A DNA stretch of 64,000 bases, taken from NCBI RefSeq assembly GCF_037482405.1, contig NZ_JBBHZZ010000004.1, positions 321,636-385,635 on the forward strand, written 5' to 3'. Source of the stretch: Pseudokineococcus marinus (GTDB lineage Bacteria > Actinomycetota > Actinomycetes > Actinomycetales > Quadrisphaeraceae). Below, one piece after another: positions 1 to 8,503 of this stretch. The position numbers and the translations under genes are program-made. The stretch's first letter is position 1. Each line of letters starts with the position of its first letter. Under the pieces are notes generated by a model that worked only from the letters and a program-made list of their open reading frames with translations, had not been told where the DNA came from and searched no databases.

Positions 1-788
1 TCCTGGCCCCAGGCGATGCCGGGCGCCAGCGACTGGGCGTAGACGCCCATCTCCTCGAGCTTCGTGTCGCCCCGGAAGCCGCCGGTGAGCCCGTTCGGCG
101 TCCACGAGCCCGACCTCGGGTCGTCGGCCGTCCCCAGCGCGGTGGTGCGCTCGGCCTGGCCGCTCGTGATGGCGTCGACGTGGTCGCGCGTCTCCTGGTC
201 GAGCTCGGGCCACATCAGGTGCGCGGCCAGCGTGAAGTAGGACTGGAAGGTGCTGTCCCAGAACAGCCGGTCGCCCCACTGGGCGCCGCCCGCCAGCCGG
301 TTCGAGGCGGCGTAGTGGCGGATGGTCGCGAGCGTCCGCTCCCGGAGCACGTCCTCCTCCACGCCCGCCACCTCGGCGTCGTACTCGCCGCGGGTGAGCA
401 GGACGGCGTTGCCGAGCACGACGGCGAAGCTGAAGTCGGCGGAGCGGTAGACGCCCGCCGCCTCGTCCCACTGCGTCTCCGACCACCGGGTGTGGCGCAG
501 GAGCGCCGCGTAGTAGGCCTGCGCCGCCGGGTCCTCGGCCACGGCGCGGGCGGTGGCCGGCGAGGGCGGCGCCACGGCGCCGGGGAGGGTCGTGGTGCCG
601 GCCCCCGGGCCCGGCACCTGAGCCCCCGACGCCTGAGCCCCCGACGCCTGGACCTCCGGCGTGGCCCGGGGCTGGGCGCCGGCGACCGGCGCGAGCGGGC
701 TCACGCACACCGCCGAGGTCACGCCGAGGACGAGCAGAGGTCGCAGGGCCGTGGTGAAGGACCGTCGTCGCGCTGACATCGTTGTCAT
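1..788 (-). CDS. Secreted protein of unknown function, C-terminus cut by window edge
   Basis: The frame is open from an ATG at 788 (alternative ATG at 779) to the window edge. The N-terminus is an Arg-rich signal peptide with a hydrophobic stretch and Ala-x-Ala type cleavage region within about the first 40 residues. A short Ser-Gly-Ala-Gln repeat follows, from a 15-bp DNA repeat at 617-646. The mature part is rich in Trp, Tyr and His (a WSETQWDEAAGVY-type segment, then HYAASNRLAGGAQWGDRLFWDS), which suggests an (alpha/alpha) toroid fold as in many secreted carbohydrate-active enzymes. I do not recognise the family. No clear ribosome binding site precedes either start. It lies 120 bp downstream of the ROK kinase on the same strand and may be co-transcribed with it. 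Export is well supported; enzymatic function is inference. Confidence 0.7.
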   Translation of the reverse strand, partial: MTTMSARRRSFTTALRPLLVLGVTSAVCVSPLAPVAGAQPRATPEVQASGAQASGAQVPGPGAGTTTLPGAVAPPSPATARAVAEDPAAQAYYAALLRHTRWSETQWDEAAGVYRSADFSFAVVLGNAVLLTRGEYDAEVAGVEEDVLRERTLATIRHYAASNRLAGGAQWGDRLFWDSTFQSYFTLAAHLMWPELDQETRDHVDAITSGQAERTTALGTADDPRSGSWTPNGLTGGFRGDTKLEEMGVYAQSLAPGIAWGQ

Positions 789-908
789 GCAGCGACGGTA
801 GAAGGCTCCGGGGAGCGGGTCAAGAGGCCGTCCTCCTCGCGAGGAGGGGCGAGGACGCCCCGGGAGCCGCCGCTGGGGAGGCCGGTGGGTCGAGCGGACG
901 CCCGGCGC

Positions 909-1931
909 TCAGGAGGCCGCGGCCACCGCGGGCGCCCAGGCGCCCGACCCGCCGCCGTGCAGGTCCACGGCGCGCAGCGCGGCGCCGACCAGGCCGGCCC
1001 GGCCGCCGAGCGGGGAGATGACGACCGGCGGAGGGGGTCGCCAGGCGAGCCCCTCGGCGAGGGCGGCCTCGACGGGGCGCGAGAGCCGCTCCCCCGCGCC
1101 GCTGAGACCGCCCGCGAGGACGACGAGCGAGGGGTCCAGCAGGAGGGTGCTCGTGACGAGCGCCGTCGCGAGCGCTCGCGCTCCCTCGCCCCAGAGCCGG
1201 GCCGCGAGCGCGTCGCCGGGCAGGCGCGCCGCGAGCTCGGCGGCGGTCGTCACGTCGGCGTCCCCTCCCGCGGCGCGGTAGCGGCGCACCAGGCCCCCGG
1301 CGGAGGAGTAGACCTCGAGGCAGCCGCGCTGGCCGCAGGTGCACGGCTCGCCGCCCGGCACCACCGGGAGGTGCCCGAGCTCGCCGGCGGCGCCGGTCGC
1401 CCCGACGACCGGGACGCCGCCGACGACGAGGCCGGCCGCGATGCCCGTGCCGAGCACGACGAGCAGCAGGTCACGGGCGCCGGGAGCAGCTCCCAGCCGC
1501 CCCTCCGCCAGGCAGGCCGCCCGGACGTCGTGCTCGAGGACGACCGGCAGCTCGGTCCGCCGCCGCACGGCCTCGACGAGGGGCGCGTCCCGCAGGCCGA
1601 GGTTGGGCGCGTAGCGGACGACGCCCGCGCCGGTGTCGAGCAGTCCCGGGCAGCCGATGCCGACGGCGCAGGTGGTCGGGGCGGTGAGCCCGGCGGCGAG
1701 CGCGGCGACGGCGTCCAGCACCGCCCCCGGACCCTGCGCGACGGGCGTGGGCAGGGTGCGGCGCTCGAGGACGGCCCCGTCGAGCGAGAAGCGCGCCCCC
1801 TTGAGGCCCGTGCCCCCGACGTCCACGGCGACGACGGAGTCGGGCTCGGCCCTCGACCGGCCCCGTCCGCGGACGGCCCCGAGGCCGGCGACCTGTCCCG
1901 CACCCGTCGGACGGGGAGCGGCGTGCGCCAC
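909..1931 (-). CDS. ROK family sugar kinase (glucokinase/N-acetylhexosamine kinase-like)
   Basis: This is a cytoplasmic ROK kinase of 340 aa that phosphorylates a hexose or N-acetylhexosamine with ATP. The phosphate-binding motif DVGGTGLKG lies near residues 36-44. A GIGCPG segment follows, then the ROK zinc signature GELGH with CTCGQRGCLE. The frame is open up to an ATG at 1985, but the GTG at 1931 is preceded by GGGAGGT at 6-nt spacing, so that start is preferred. It is divergent from a ROK repressor and near a CUT1 importer and a GH20 hexosaminidase, so an amino sugar is the likely substrate. That substrate is inferred from context, not from active-site residues. Confidence 0.9.
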   Translation of the reverse strand: MAHAAPRPTGAGQVAGLGAVRGRGRSRAEPDSVVAVDVGGTGLKGARFSLDGAVLERRTLPTPVAQGPGAVLDAVAALAAGLTAPTTCAVGIGCPGLLDTGAGVVRYAPNLGLRDAPLVEAVRRRTELPVVLEHDVRAACLAEGRLGAAPGARDLLLVVLGTGIAAGLVVGGVPVVGATGAAGELGHLPVVPGGEPCTCGQRGCLEVYSSAGGLVRRYRAAGGDADVTTAAELAARLPGDALAARLWGEGARALATALVTSTLLLDPSLVVLAGGLSGAGERLSRPVEAALAEGLAWRPPPPVVISPLGGRAGLVGAALRAVDLHGGGSGAWAPAVAAAS

Positions 1932-2073
1932 GCAGCACCTCCCGTCGCCGCGGGACGCCGGACGCGGCCCGTCGGGCGCGAGCATCGCAGACGACCCGCC
2001 GATAAGGCGAGACCCCGTCCGATACCTCCTCGCGCGACGTCACACTGTGGCTCGCGGCCGCCGAATAAGCACG

Positions 2074-2097
2074 TACTCCGGAGTAATGACATTGTCA
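2074..2097. promoter_or_regulatory. Two adjacent palindromes between divergent ROK genes (putative operator)
   Basis: TACTCCGGAGTA (2074-2085) is a perfect 12-bp palindrome. It is followed after one base by TGACATTGTCA (2087-2097), an 11-bp palindrome with a single central base. Both lie in the 233-bp gap between the divergent ROK kinase and ROK regulator, where a repressor acting on both genes would bind. No convincing -35/-10 pair was found beside them, so operator function is inference. Confidence 0.45.
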
Positions 2098-2164
2098 CGT
2101 GAGACGGCGGACCACTTCGGCGAAAGGTATTGACGGAACTCACCGGCGCCCCCAGGGTTCCGGC

Positions 2165-3346
2165 ATGTCCACCGCCACGACCGCCCGGGGCCTCGGCGCC
2201 CTGCGCCTGGCGAACCGCGAGCGCCTGCTCGCCGCCCTGCGCGAGCACGGCGACGTGAGCCGGGCCGAGCTGGCCCGCCTCACGGCGCTCTCGGGCACCA
2301 CGGTGTCGAGCCTCGTCACCGAGCTGGCGGACGCCGGGCTCGTCGTCGAGGGCGGTGACGACCGCACCAGCGGCCGACGGGGGCGCCCGGGGCGCCTCGT
2401 GCGGGCCGTCCGCGACCGCCGGCTCGTCGTCGCGATGGACCTCAGCCTCGACGTCGTCCGCGCGGCGGTCTGCGACGCGGACGGGGCCGTCCTCGCCGAG
2501 GTCGGCGAGGCGCCGGCGCTGGCCGGGCCGGACGACGACGGCAGCGCGGCCCTCGCGCACGCCGCCGGCCTCGTCGAGCGCCTGCTCGCCGCGGACGGGG
2601 TGGACCGCCGGCGCGTGGAGCAGCTCGTCGCCGCCGTCCCCGGCGTCGTCGACCCGACGAACGGCGCGGTCGTCTCCGACCGCCGACCCCGGTGGCGCGA
2701 GCTCGACCTGGGGCAGGAGCTCGAGCGCGCGACGGGCCTGCCGACGCGCCTGGAGAACGACGCCGACCTGTGCGCCCTCGGCGAGCGGGCCTTCGGCGCC
2801 GCGCGCGGCCTCGACGACGTCGTGCTCGTCAAGGCGTCCACGGGCATCGGCGTCGGGCTCGTCCTCGCCGGTCGGCTCTACCGCGGGGCCCACGGCGGCG
2901 TCGGCGAGCTCGGCCACGTGCAGGTCAGCGAGCCCGGCGACCTGTGCGTCTGCGGCAACCGCGGCTGCCTCGAGACGGTCGCGGCCTCCGGGCCCGTCAT
3001 CGCGGCGCTGCAGGTCGTGCACCCCCACGTGCGCACGCACGAGGACGTGGCGGCGCTCGTGGCCGCCGGCGACCGCGGGGCCGTGCGCGCCGTCACCGAC
3101 GCCGGCACTGCCATCGGCAAGACCGTCGCCGACCTCTGCAACGTCCTCGCCCCCCAGGCGGTCGTCGTCGGCGGCGACCTCGCGGCGGGCGGGGACCACC
3201 TCACCCGGGCCGTGCGCGACGCCGTCGAGCGCAGCACCAAGCCCCGCACCGCCGGACGGCTGGCCCTGCTCACCGGCGAGCTCGGCCACCGCGCCGCGCT
3301 GCTCGGGGCCGTCGTCGCCGCGGACGCGGCGCACGCCCCCTCCTGA
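2165..3346 (+). CDS. ROK family transcriptional regulator (NagC/XylR type)
   Basis: This is a 393-aa DNA-binding repressor. An N-terminal winged helix-turn-helix (residues about 15-70, with SRAELARLTALSGTTVSSLVTEL) is fused to a ROK sugar-binding domain that carries the zinc signature GELGH and CVCGNRGCLE. The ATG at 2165 starts directly before the HTH; the frame is open 66 bp further upstream, but those residues have no family character. Family members release DNA when a sugar or sugar phosphate binds. It is followed by the importer genes and divergent from the ROK kinase, so it probably controls this locus through the palindromes at 2074-2097. Confidence 0.92.
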   Translation: MSTATTARGLGALRLANRERLLAALREHGDVSRAELARLTALSGTTVSSLVTELADAGLVVEGGDDRTSGRRGRPGRLVRAVRDRRLVVAMDLSLDVVRAAVCDADGAVLAEVGEAPALAGPDDDGSAALAHAAGLVERLLAADGVDRRRVEQLVAAVPGVVDPTNGAVVSDRRPRWRELDLGQELERATGLPTRLENDADLCALGERAFGAARGLDDVVLVKASTGIGVGLVLAGRLYRGAHGGVGELGHVQVSEPGDLCVCGNRGCLETVAASGPVIAALQVVHPHVRTHEDVAALVAAGDRGAVRAVTDAGTAIGKTVADLCNVLAPQAVVVGGDLAAGGDHLTRAVRDAVERSTKPRTAGRLALLTGELGHRAALLGAVVAADAAHAPS

Positions 3347-3362
3347 CCGTTCCGCCCGCACC

Positions 3363-3404
3363 GCACCCGCACCCGCACCCGCACCCGCACCCGCACCCGC
3401 ACCC
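3363..3404 (+). repeat. Seven perfect GCACCC hexamers (simple sequence repeat)
   Basis: Seven uninterrupted GCACCC copies follow a partial copy (GCACC at 3358-3362). They lie in the 86-bp gap between the ROK regulator stop and the RBS of the binding-protein gene. The tract lies outside any supported coding frame and could change copy number by slippage. Confidence 0.9.
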
Positions 3405-3432
3405 GACGAGCACCGCAGACGAAGGAGTCCCC

Positions 3433-4764
3433 ATGCGACACGCGCGCACCACCACCGCCGGTGCCCTCGGCATCACGGCCCTGCTGGCGCTGAGCGCCTG
3501 CGGCAGCTCCGGGTCGTCGGGCGCCTCGGGGGCCCCGGCGAGCATCGGCGGCGCCGACGGCGAGGGCGAGACCCTCACCGTCTGGGTCATGGACGGCGAC
3601 TACACCGAGCCGACCCTCGACGCGATCAACGAGCGGTTCACCGAGGAGACGGGCGCCGAGGTCGACGTCCAGGTCCAGCAGTGGGACGGCATCACGACGA
3701 AGGTCAGCACCGCGCTGTCGACGTCGACGCCGCCCGACGTCCTCGACCTCGGCAACACGCAGGTCCCCGGCTACGCCGCCAACGGCGCGCTGCTCGACCT
3801 GTCGTCCTACGCCGACGACCTCCGCGCGGGCCGCACCTGGCTCGCGGGCCTGGAGGACCCGGCCACGATCGACGGCACGCTGTACGCCGTCCCGGGCTTC
3901 GCGGGCACCCGCACCGTCATCTACAACACGACGATGTGGGCCGACGCCGGCGTCACGGAGCCGCCCACGACGTACGAGGAGCTGACGAGCGCGCTCGACG
4001 CCGTCGCCGCGGCGAACGGCGGCACCACGGGCTTCGCGCCCTTCTACTACCCGGCCGGCCAGTGGTACGCGGGCCTGCAGTGGGTGTGGGACGCGGGCGG
4101 CGAGATGGCCACCGACGAGGACGGCACGTGGACCGGGCAGATGAGCAGCCCGGAGAGCCAGCAGGGCCTGCAGCAGTTCAAGGACTTCCAGAACACCTAC
4201 TCCACCGGCGCCTCGCAGACCCTCGACGTGCTCTCGCCGGACCAGACGCAGATCTTCGCCGACGGCCAGACCTCGGCGATCATCGCGACGAGCAGCTCGA
4301 TCGACATGATCACCTCGGCGAACCCCGACATCACCGAGGACGACCTCGGCACCTTCCCCTTCCCGGGCACCTCCGGGGAGGCGCAGCCGGTCTTCCTCGG
4401 CGGCTCCGTCTGGGGCGTCGCCGCCCGCACCGACCAGCCCGACCTGGCGCTGGAGTGGGTGAGCATCGCCGCGAGCCCGGAGATCCAGGACGAGTACGTC
4501 TTCGGCGAGCAGGGCTGGATCCCCAACAGCACCGAGGCCGTCGAGGCGGCCCAGGCGACCGGCCTGAGCCCGGTCGACGAGGGCTACTTCGCCGCCTCCC
4601 TCCGCTCGCGCGCCACGCCGGCCGCGGCGAGCTGGCCGACCCTCGAGGGCGACCAGAGCGTCAACGAGCTCTTCACCTCCGTCGCCAGCGGCTCGAAGAC
4701 GCCGGAGCAGGCCGCTGCCGACTTCGACGACCACCTCGAGTCCGTGCTGAACGAGGGGCAGTGA
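3433..4764 (+). CDS. Sugar ABC transporter substrate-binding lipoprotein (CUT1)
   Basis: This is a 443-aa extracellular solute-binding protein (SBP_bac_1 type). The signal peptide ends in the lipobox LSAC near residue 24, so the protein should be lipid-anchored outside the membrane. A Gly/Ser linker and the typical opening LTVWVMDGDY follow. The ATG at 3433 has GAAGGAG at 3421-3427. It is the first gene of a binding protein-permease-permease-GH20 run whose next gene starts 3 bp after its stop. No ATPase is encoded here, as is common in actinobacterial CUT1 cassettes that use a shared MsiK-type ATPase. The sugar is not determined by sequence; the neighbours suggest an N-acetylhexosamine oligosaccharide. 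Confidence 0.93.
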   Translation: MRHARTTTAGALGITALLALSACGSSGSSGASGAPASIGGADGEGETLTVWVMDGDYTEPTLDAINERFTEETGAEVDVQVQQWDGITTKVSTALSTSTPPDVLDLGNTQVPGYAANGALLDLSSYADDLRAGRTWLAGLEDPATIDGTLYAVPGFAGTRTVIYNTTMWADAGVTEPPTTYEELTSALDAVAAANGGTTGFAPFYYPAGQWYAGLQWVWDAGGEMATDEDGTWTGQMSSPESQQGLQQFKDFQNTYSTGASQTLDVLSPDQTQIFADGQTSAIIATSSSIDMITSANPDITEDDLGTFPFPGTSGEAQPVFLGGSVWGVAARTDQPDLALEWVSIAASPEIQDEYVFGEQGWIPNSTEAVEAAQATGLSPVDEGYFAASLRSRATPAAASWPTLEGDQSVNELFTSVASGSKTPEQAAADFDDHLESVLNEGQ

Positions 4765-4767
4765 CAC

Positions 4768-5805
4768 GTGCGAGCGGCTCCTCGGACCCCCGACGACCGC
4801 GCGACCGCGCCCGAGAGCGACGGGTCCGCGCTCGCTGAGACGGACGCCGGCCGCGTCCCGGTCCCCCCGCCCGCCGCCGGGCGGGGGGACCGGGCCCCCG
4901 GCCCGGCGCGGGGGCGCCGTCGCGAACTGGCGCCGCTGTGGCTCATGGCGCCCGCCGGCGTCGTGCTCGTCGCCATCACCCTGGCGCCGATCGTCTTCCT
5001 CGTCTTCACCTCGTTCACCGACTACGACCAGCGGACCCTCTTCACGGGCGCCTACGAGGGCGTGGGCCTCGCCCAGTACGCCGCGCTGCTGCAGGACGGC
5101 GACTTCTGGGCGTCCCTCGTGCGCACGGTCCTCTTCACGGCGGCGATGGTCGCCGGCAGCGTCGTCATCGGGATGGCGGTCTCGCACCTGCTCACCCGGC
5201 TCGACCGGGGGGTGCGCTTCCTCGTCACCGTGGTGCTCATCCTCGCGTGGGCGATGCCGAACGTCGCGTCCTCGCTCGTGTGGAACTGGCTCTTCCAGCC
5301 GGGGTACGGGGTCGTCAACTGGCTGCTCACGCAGCTGAGGGTCTTCGGCGACATGACGCAGACGGACTGGACGCAGAGCCCGGCGCTCGCCTACACGGTG
5401 ATCTGGCTGCTCATCGTCTGGCAGGCGGTGCCCTTCATCGCGCTCACGCTCAACGCCGCCGAGACGCAGGTGCCGGGCGAGCACCAGGAGGCCGCGCGCC
5501 TCGACGGCGCGGGCGAGCTGCGCGTCTACCGCGAGGTCACGCTGACCTTCCTCAAGCCGACGCTCCTGCTCGTGACGATCCTGTCGATCATCTGGGACTA
5601 CAACGTCTTCAACCAGATCTGGCTCGTCTCGCGCGGTGGCCCCGACGGCGCGACGTCGACCCTCGGCGTCTTCACCTACCAGACCGCCTTCGTGGGCTTC
5701 GAGGTCGGCCAGGGCGCCGCCATCTCCGTGGTGACGACGCTGCTCCTGCTGGGCCTCACGGCGGTCTACATCCGCAACCTGCTGCGCTCGGGAGAAGACC
5801 TGTGA
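4768..5805 (+). CDS. Sugar ABC transporter permease (MalF-like)
   Basis: This is a 345-aa inner-membrane permease with about six transmembrane segments after a long, Pro/Arg-rich cytoplasmic N-terminus (about 55 residues). The EAA loop that docks the ATPase is visible near residues 230-250 (EHQEAARLDGAGELRVY). The start is a GTG, 3 bp after the binding-protein stop. The stop overlaps the next permease start in a GTGA arrangement, so the two subunits are translationally coupled. Confidence 0.93.
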   Translation: MRAAPRTPDDRATAPESDGSALAETDAGRVPVPPPAAGRGDRAPGPARGRRRELAPLWLMAPAGVVLVAITLAPIVFLVFTSFTDYDQRTLFTGAYEGVGLAQYAALLQDGDFWASLVRTVLFTAAMVAGSVVIGMAVSHLLTRLDRGVRFLVTVVLILAWAMPNVASSLVWNWLFQPGYGVVNWLLTQLRVFGDMTQTDWTQSPALAYTVIWLLIVWQAVPFIALTLNAAETQVPGEHQEAARLDGAGELRVYREVTLTFLKPTLLLVTILSIIWDYNVFNQIWLVSRGGPDGATSTLGVFTYQTAFVGFEVGQGAAISVVTTLLLLGLTAVYIRNLLRSGEDL

Positions 5806-6710
5806 CGACGCCCTCGACCGCCGCGCCCCCCGCCGCGCCGACGGGCACCCTGCCCGTGCGGGCGCCGGCGTCCCGCAGCAGGCGCCGCCGCCGCGGCCGC
5901 GCCGTCGCCAACTCCCTGGCGCTGGTCTTCTGCGTCGTCTGGCTCTTCCCCGTCTACTGGATGGTCAACACGGCGTTCAAGCCGCGCTCGGAGGTCCTCA
6001 GCGCCACCCCGCGCTTCTGGCCCTCGGAGCCGACGGTGAGCAACTTCACCACCGCGGTGACGCAGTCGGGCTTCCTGCAGAACCTGCTCAACAGCGTCGT
6101 CGTGGTCGGGGCGACGCTCGTCGTCGCCGTCGTGCTCGGCATCTTCGCCGCGGCGGCCGTCTCGCGGTTCCGCTTCCGCGGCCGCCGCGCGATCATGGTC
6201 GTCATCCTGGCGGTGCAGATGCTGCCCGCGACGGCGCTGCTCATCCCGATGTTCGTGGTCTTCAACACGACGGGCCTGCTCGGCAGCTACGTCGCCCTCG
6301 TCCTGGCCTACGTCGCCACGGTGCTGCCCTTCTCGATCTGGGTCATGCGCGGCTTCTTCGTCGCCATCCCCGTCGAGGTGGAGGAGGCCGCCCGGATCGA
6401 CGGCGCCAGCACCTGGCAGGTGCTCGTGCGGATCCTCTTCCCGCTCGTGGCGCCCGGCGTCATCGCCACGAGCATCTTCGCCTTCATCGCGGCGTGGAAC
6501 GACTACCTCTTCGCCTACACGTTCATGCAGGACCAGAGCCGCTACACGCTGCCCGTCTGGCTCGCGTCCTTCTCGAACCCCAACACGGGCACCGACTTCG
6601 GCGGGCAGATGGCCGCGTCGCTGCTCTTCTCGCTGCCCGTCGTCATCTTCTTCCTCATCATCCAGCGCAACCTCGTCTCCGGCATGTCCGCCGGGGCCGT
6701 GAAGGGCTAG
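5802..6710 (+). CDS. Sugar ABC transporter permease (MalG-like)
   Basis: This is a 302-aa second permease subunit that pairs with the preceding MalF-like protein. It has six predicted transmembrane segments and an EAA loop (VEVEEAARIDGASTWQVL) near residues 190-208. The GTG start overlaps the upstream stop by 4 bp. The C-terminus ends with the SGMSAGAVKG pattern common to this family. Confidence 0.94.
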   Translation: MTTPSTAAPPAAPTGTLPVRAPASRSRRRRRGRAVANSLALVFCVVWLFPVYWMVNTAFKPRSEVLSATPRFWPSEPTVSNFTTAVTQSGFLQNLLNSVVVVGATLVVAVVLGIFAAAAVSRFRFRGRRAIMVVILAVQMLPATALLIPMFVVFNTTGLLGSYVALVLAYVATVLPFSIWVMRGFFVAIPVEVEEAARIDGASTWQVLVRILFPLVAPGVIATSIFAFIAAWNDYLFAYTFMQDQSRYTLPVWLASFSNPNTGTDFGGQMAASLLFSLPVVIFFLIIQRNLVSGMSAGAVKG

Positions 6711-6719
6711 GCCGTCCCC

Positions 6720-8360
6720 GTGCAGACCACCCCGCAGTCCCCCGCCCTCCTCCCCCGCCCGCAGCACCTCACGACCGGGGACGGCGAGCTCGTGCTCGAC
6801 GCCGGCACCCGCGTCGCCGCGCCGGACGAGCTCTCCGACGTCCTCGCCCTGCTGCAGGCGGCCCTGCGCCCCGCGACGGGCCTGCCGCTGCGGGAGGGCG
6901 GAGACGACGCCGCCATCCGCCTCGCGCTCGACGCCGACCTCGGCCCGGAGGCCTACACGCTGAGCACGGGCCCGGACGGCGCCGTCGTGCGCGGCGGGGA
7001 CCGCGCCGGCGTCTTCTACGGCTGCCAGGCGCTGCTCCAGCTGCTGCCGCCGACCGTCCACCGGCGCGCGGCCGTCACCGGCGAGCGCTGGGCCCTGCCC
7101 GCCGTCGAGGTGCGCGACGCCCCCCGCTTCGGCTGGCGCGGGGTGATGCTCGACGTGGCCCGGCACTTCATGCCCAAGCACGACGTGCTGCGCTTCATCG
7201 ACCTCATGGCGATGCACCGCCTCAACACGCTGCACTGGCACCTCACCGAGGACCAGGGCTGGCGCATCGAGATCCGCAAGTACCCGCGGCTCACCGAGGT
7301 CGGCGCCTGGCGCCGCGAGACCCAGGTCGGCGCGTCGGAGGAGTCCCCGTCCGACGGGCGACCCCACGGCGGCTACTACACGCAGGACGACGTCCGCGAG
7401 GTCGTCGCCTACGCGGCGGCACGGGGCATCACCGTCGTCCCCGAGATCGAGACGCCGGGCCACGTCCAGGCCGCGCTGGCCGCCTACCCCGAGCTCGGCG
7501 TCACGGGCGAGCAGCTCGACGTGTTCACCCGCTGGGGCATCGACCCCAACGTCCTCAACATGGAGGAGTCGACCGTCGACTTCTTCACCGACGTCCTCGA
7601 CGAGGTGATGGAGCTCTTCCCCTCGACCTTCATCGGCATCGGCGGTGACGAGTGCCCGCGCGACCAGTGGCGCACCGACCCGCGCACCCAGGAGCGCATG
7701 CGCGAGCTGGGCGTGGAGCGCGAGGCCGACCTGCAGACGTGGTTCATGCGCCGCCTCGACGACCACCTCACCGCGCGCGGGCGCCGGTCCTTCGGGTGGG
7801 ACGAGATCCTCGAGGGCGAGCTGGCGCCGACGGCGACCGTCGCCTCGTGGCGCGGCATGGCCGGCGCCGTGACGGCGGCGCGCCGCGGGCACGACGTCGT
7901 CGCGTGCCCCGACGACCTCGTCTACCTCGACTACCGGCAGTCCGAGATGCCGAACGAGCCGATCCCCGTGGCGACGCCGCTGACGGTCGAGGACGTCTAC
8001 ACCTCCTTCGAGCCGGTGCCGCCGCAGCTGTCGCCCGAGGAGGCGCGCCACGTCCTCGGCGGCCAGGCGAACATCTGGACCGAGCACGCCGACTCCCCGC
8101 GCACCGTCGACTACCTCGTGTTCCCGCGCCTGTGCGCCGTCGCCGAGGTGCTGTGGGCGGACGGCGAGCGCGACCTCGACGACTTCCAGCGGCGCCTGGA
8201 CGCGCACCTGGAGCGGCTCGACGCCGTCGGCGTCGAGTACCGCCGCGACTCGGGCCCGCTGCCCTGGCAGGAGCGCCCCGGCGTCGTCGGCCGCCCCATG
8301 AGCCACGAGGAGCGCGCGGCGCACATCGCCGAGCTCGTGGAGAGCATCTCGACCCCCTGA
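6720..8360 (+). CDS. Glycoside hydrolase family 20 beta-N-acetylhexosaminidase
   Basis: This is a 546-aa hydrolase that removes terminal beta-GlcNAc or beta-GalNAc by substrate-assisted catalysis. An N-terminal GH20b-type alpha/beta domain (about 1-135) precedes the TIM barrel, which opens with FGWRGVMLDVARHFMP. The catalytic Asp-Glu pair is D310-E311 in FIGIGGDECPRDQW. No signal peptide is visible, so it should act in the cytoplasm on imported oligosaccharides. It starts with GTG 9 bp after the permease genes, and a hairpin terminator follows its stop. Confidence 0.95.
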   Translation: MQTTPQSPALLPRPQHLTTGDGELVLDAGTRVAAPDELSDVLALLQAALRPATGLPLREGGDDAAIRLALDADLGPEAYTLSTGPDGAVVRGGDRAGVFYGCQALLQLLPPTVHRRAAVTGERWALPAVEVRDAPRFGWRGVMLDVARHFMPKHDVLRFIDLMAMHRLNTLHWHLTEDQGWRIEIRKYPRLTEVGAWRRETQVGASEESPSDGRPHGGYYTQDDVREVVAYAAARGITVVPEIETPGHVQAALAAYPELGVTGEQLDVFTRWGIDPNVLNMEESTVDFFTDVLDEVMELFPSTFIGIGGDECPRDQWRTDPRTQERMRELGVEREADLQTWFMRRLDDHLTARGRRSFGWDEILEGELAPTATVASWRGMAGAVTAARRGHDVVACPDDLVYLDYRQSEMPNEPIPVATPLTVEDVYTSFEPVPPQLSPEEARHVLGGQANIWTEHADSPRTVDYLVFPRLCAVAEVLWADGERDLDDFQRRLDAHLERLDAVGVEYRRDSGPLPWQERPGVVGRPMSHEERAAHIAELVESISTP

Positions 8361-8374
8361 GAGACGCCGCACCT

Positions 8375-8407
8375 CCCGCCGCACCCCGTGGTCGAGGGTG
8401 CGGCGGG
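8375..8407 (+). terminator. Hairpin terminator after the GH20 gene
   Basis: A perfect 12-bp inverted repeat, CCCGCCGCACCC (8375-8386) and GGGTGCGGCGGG (8396-8407), has a 9-nt loop and begins 15 bp after the GH20 stop. It has no U-tract, as is usual in high-GC actinobacteria. It separates the importer/GH20 operon from the next gene. Confidence 0.75.
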
Positions 8408-8503
8408 CGATCCCGCACGCCCTCGGCCGCTCGCGCACGTCTGCACCACCTCACCCCGACCCGCCCGGGCACCGCTGCCCGGGCTTCCCCGGAAGGACCA
8501 GAC

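Noticed and set aside
2140..2847. Minus-strand ORF opposite the ROK regulator
   Set aside because: Ser/Arg-rich shadow of a well-supported gene.
3358..3404. Possible CRISPR or minisatellite array
   Set aside because: The units are 6 bp and contiguous with no spacers; it is a simple sequence repeat.
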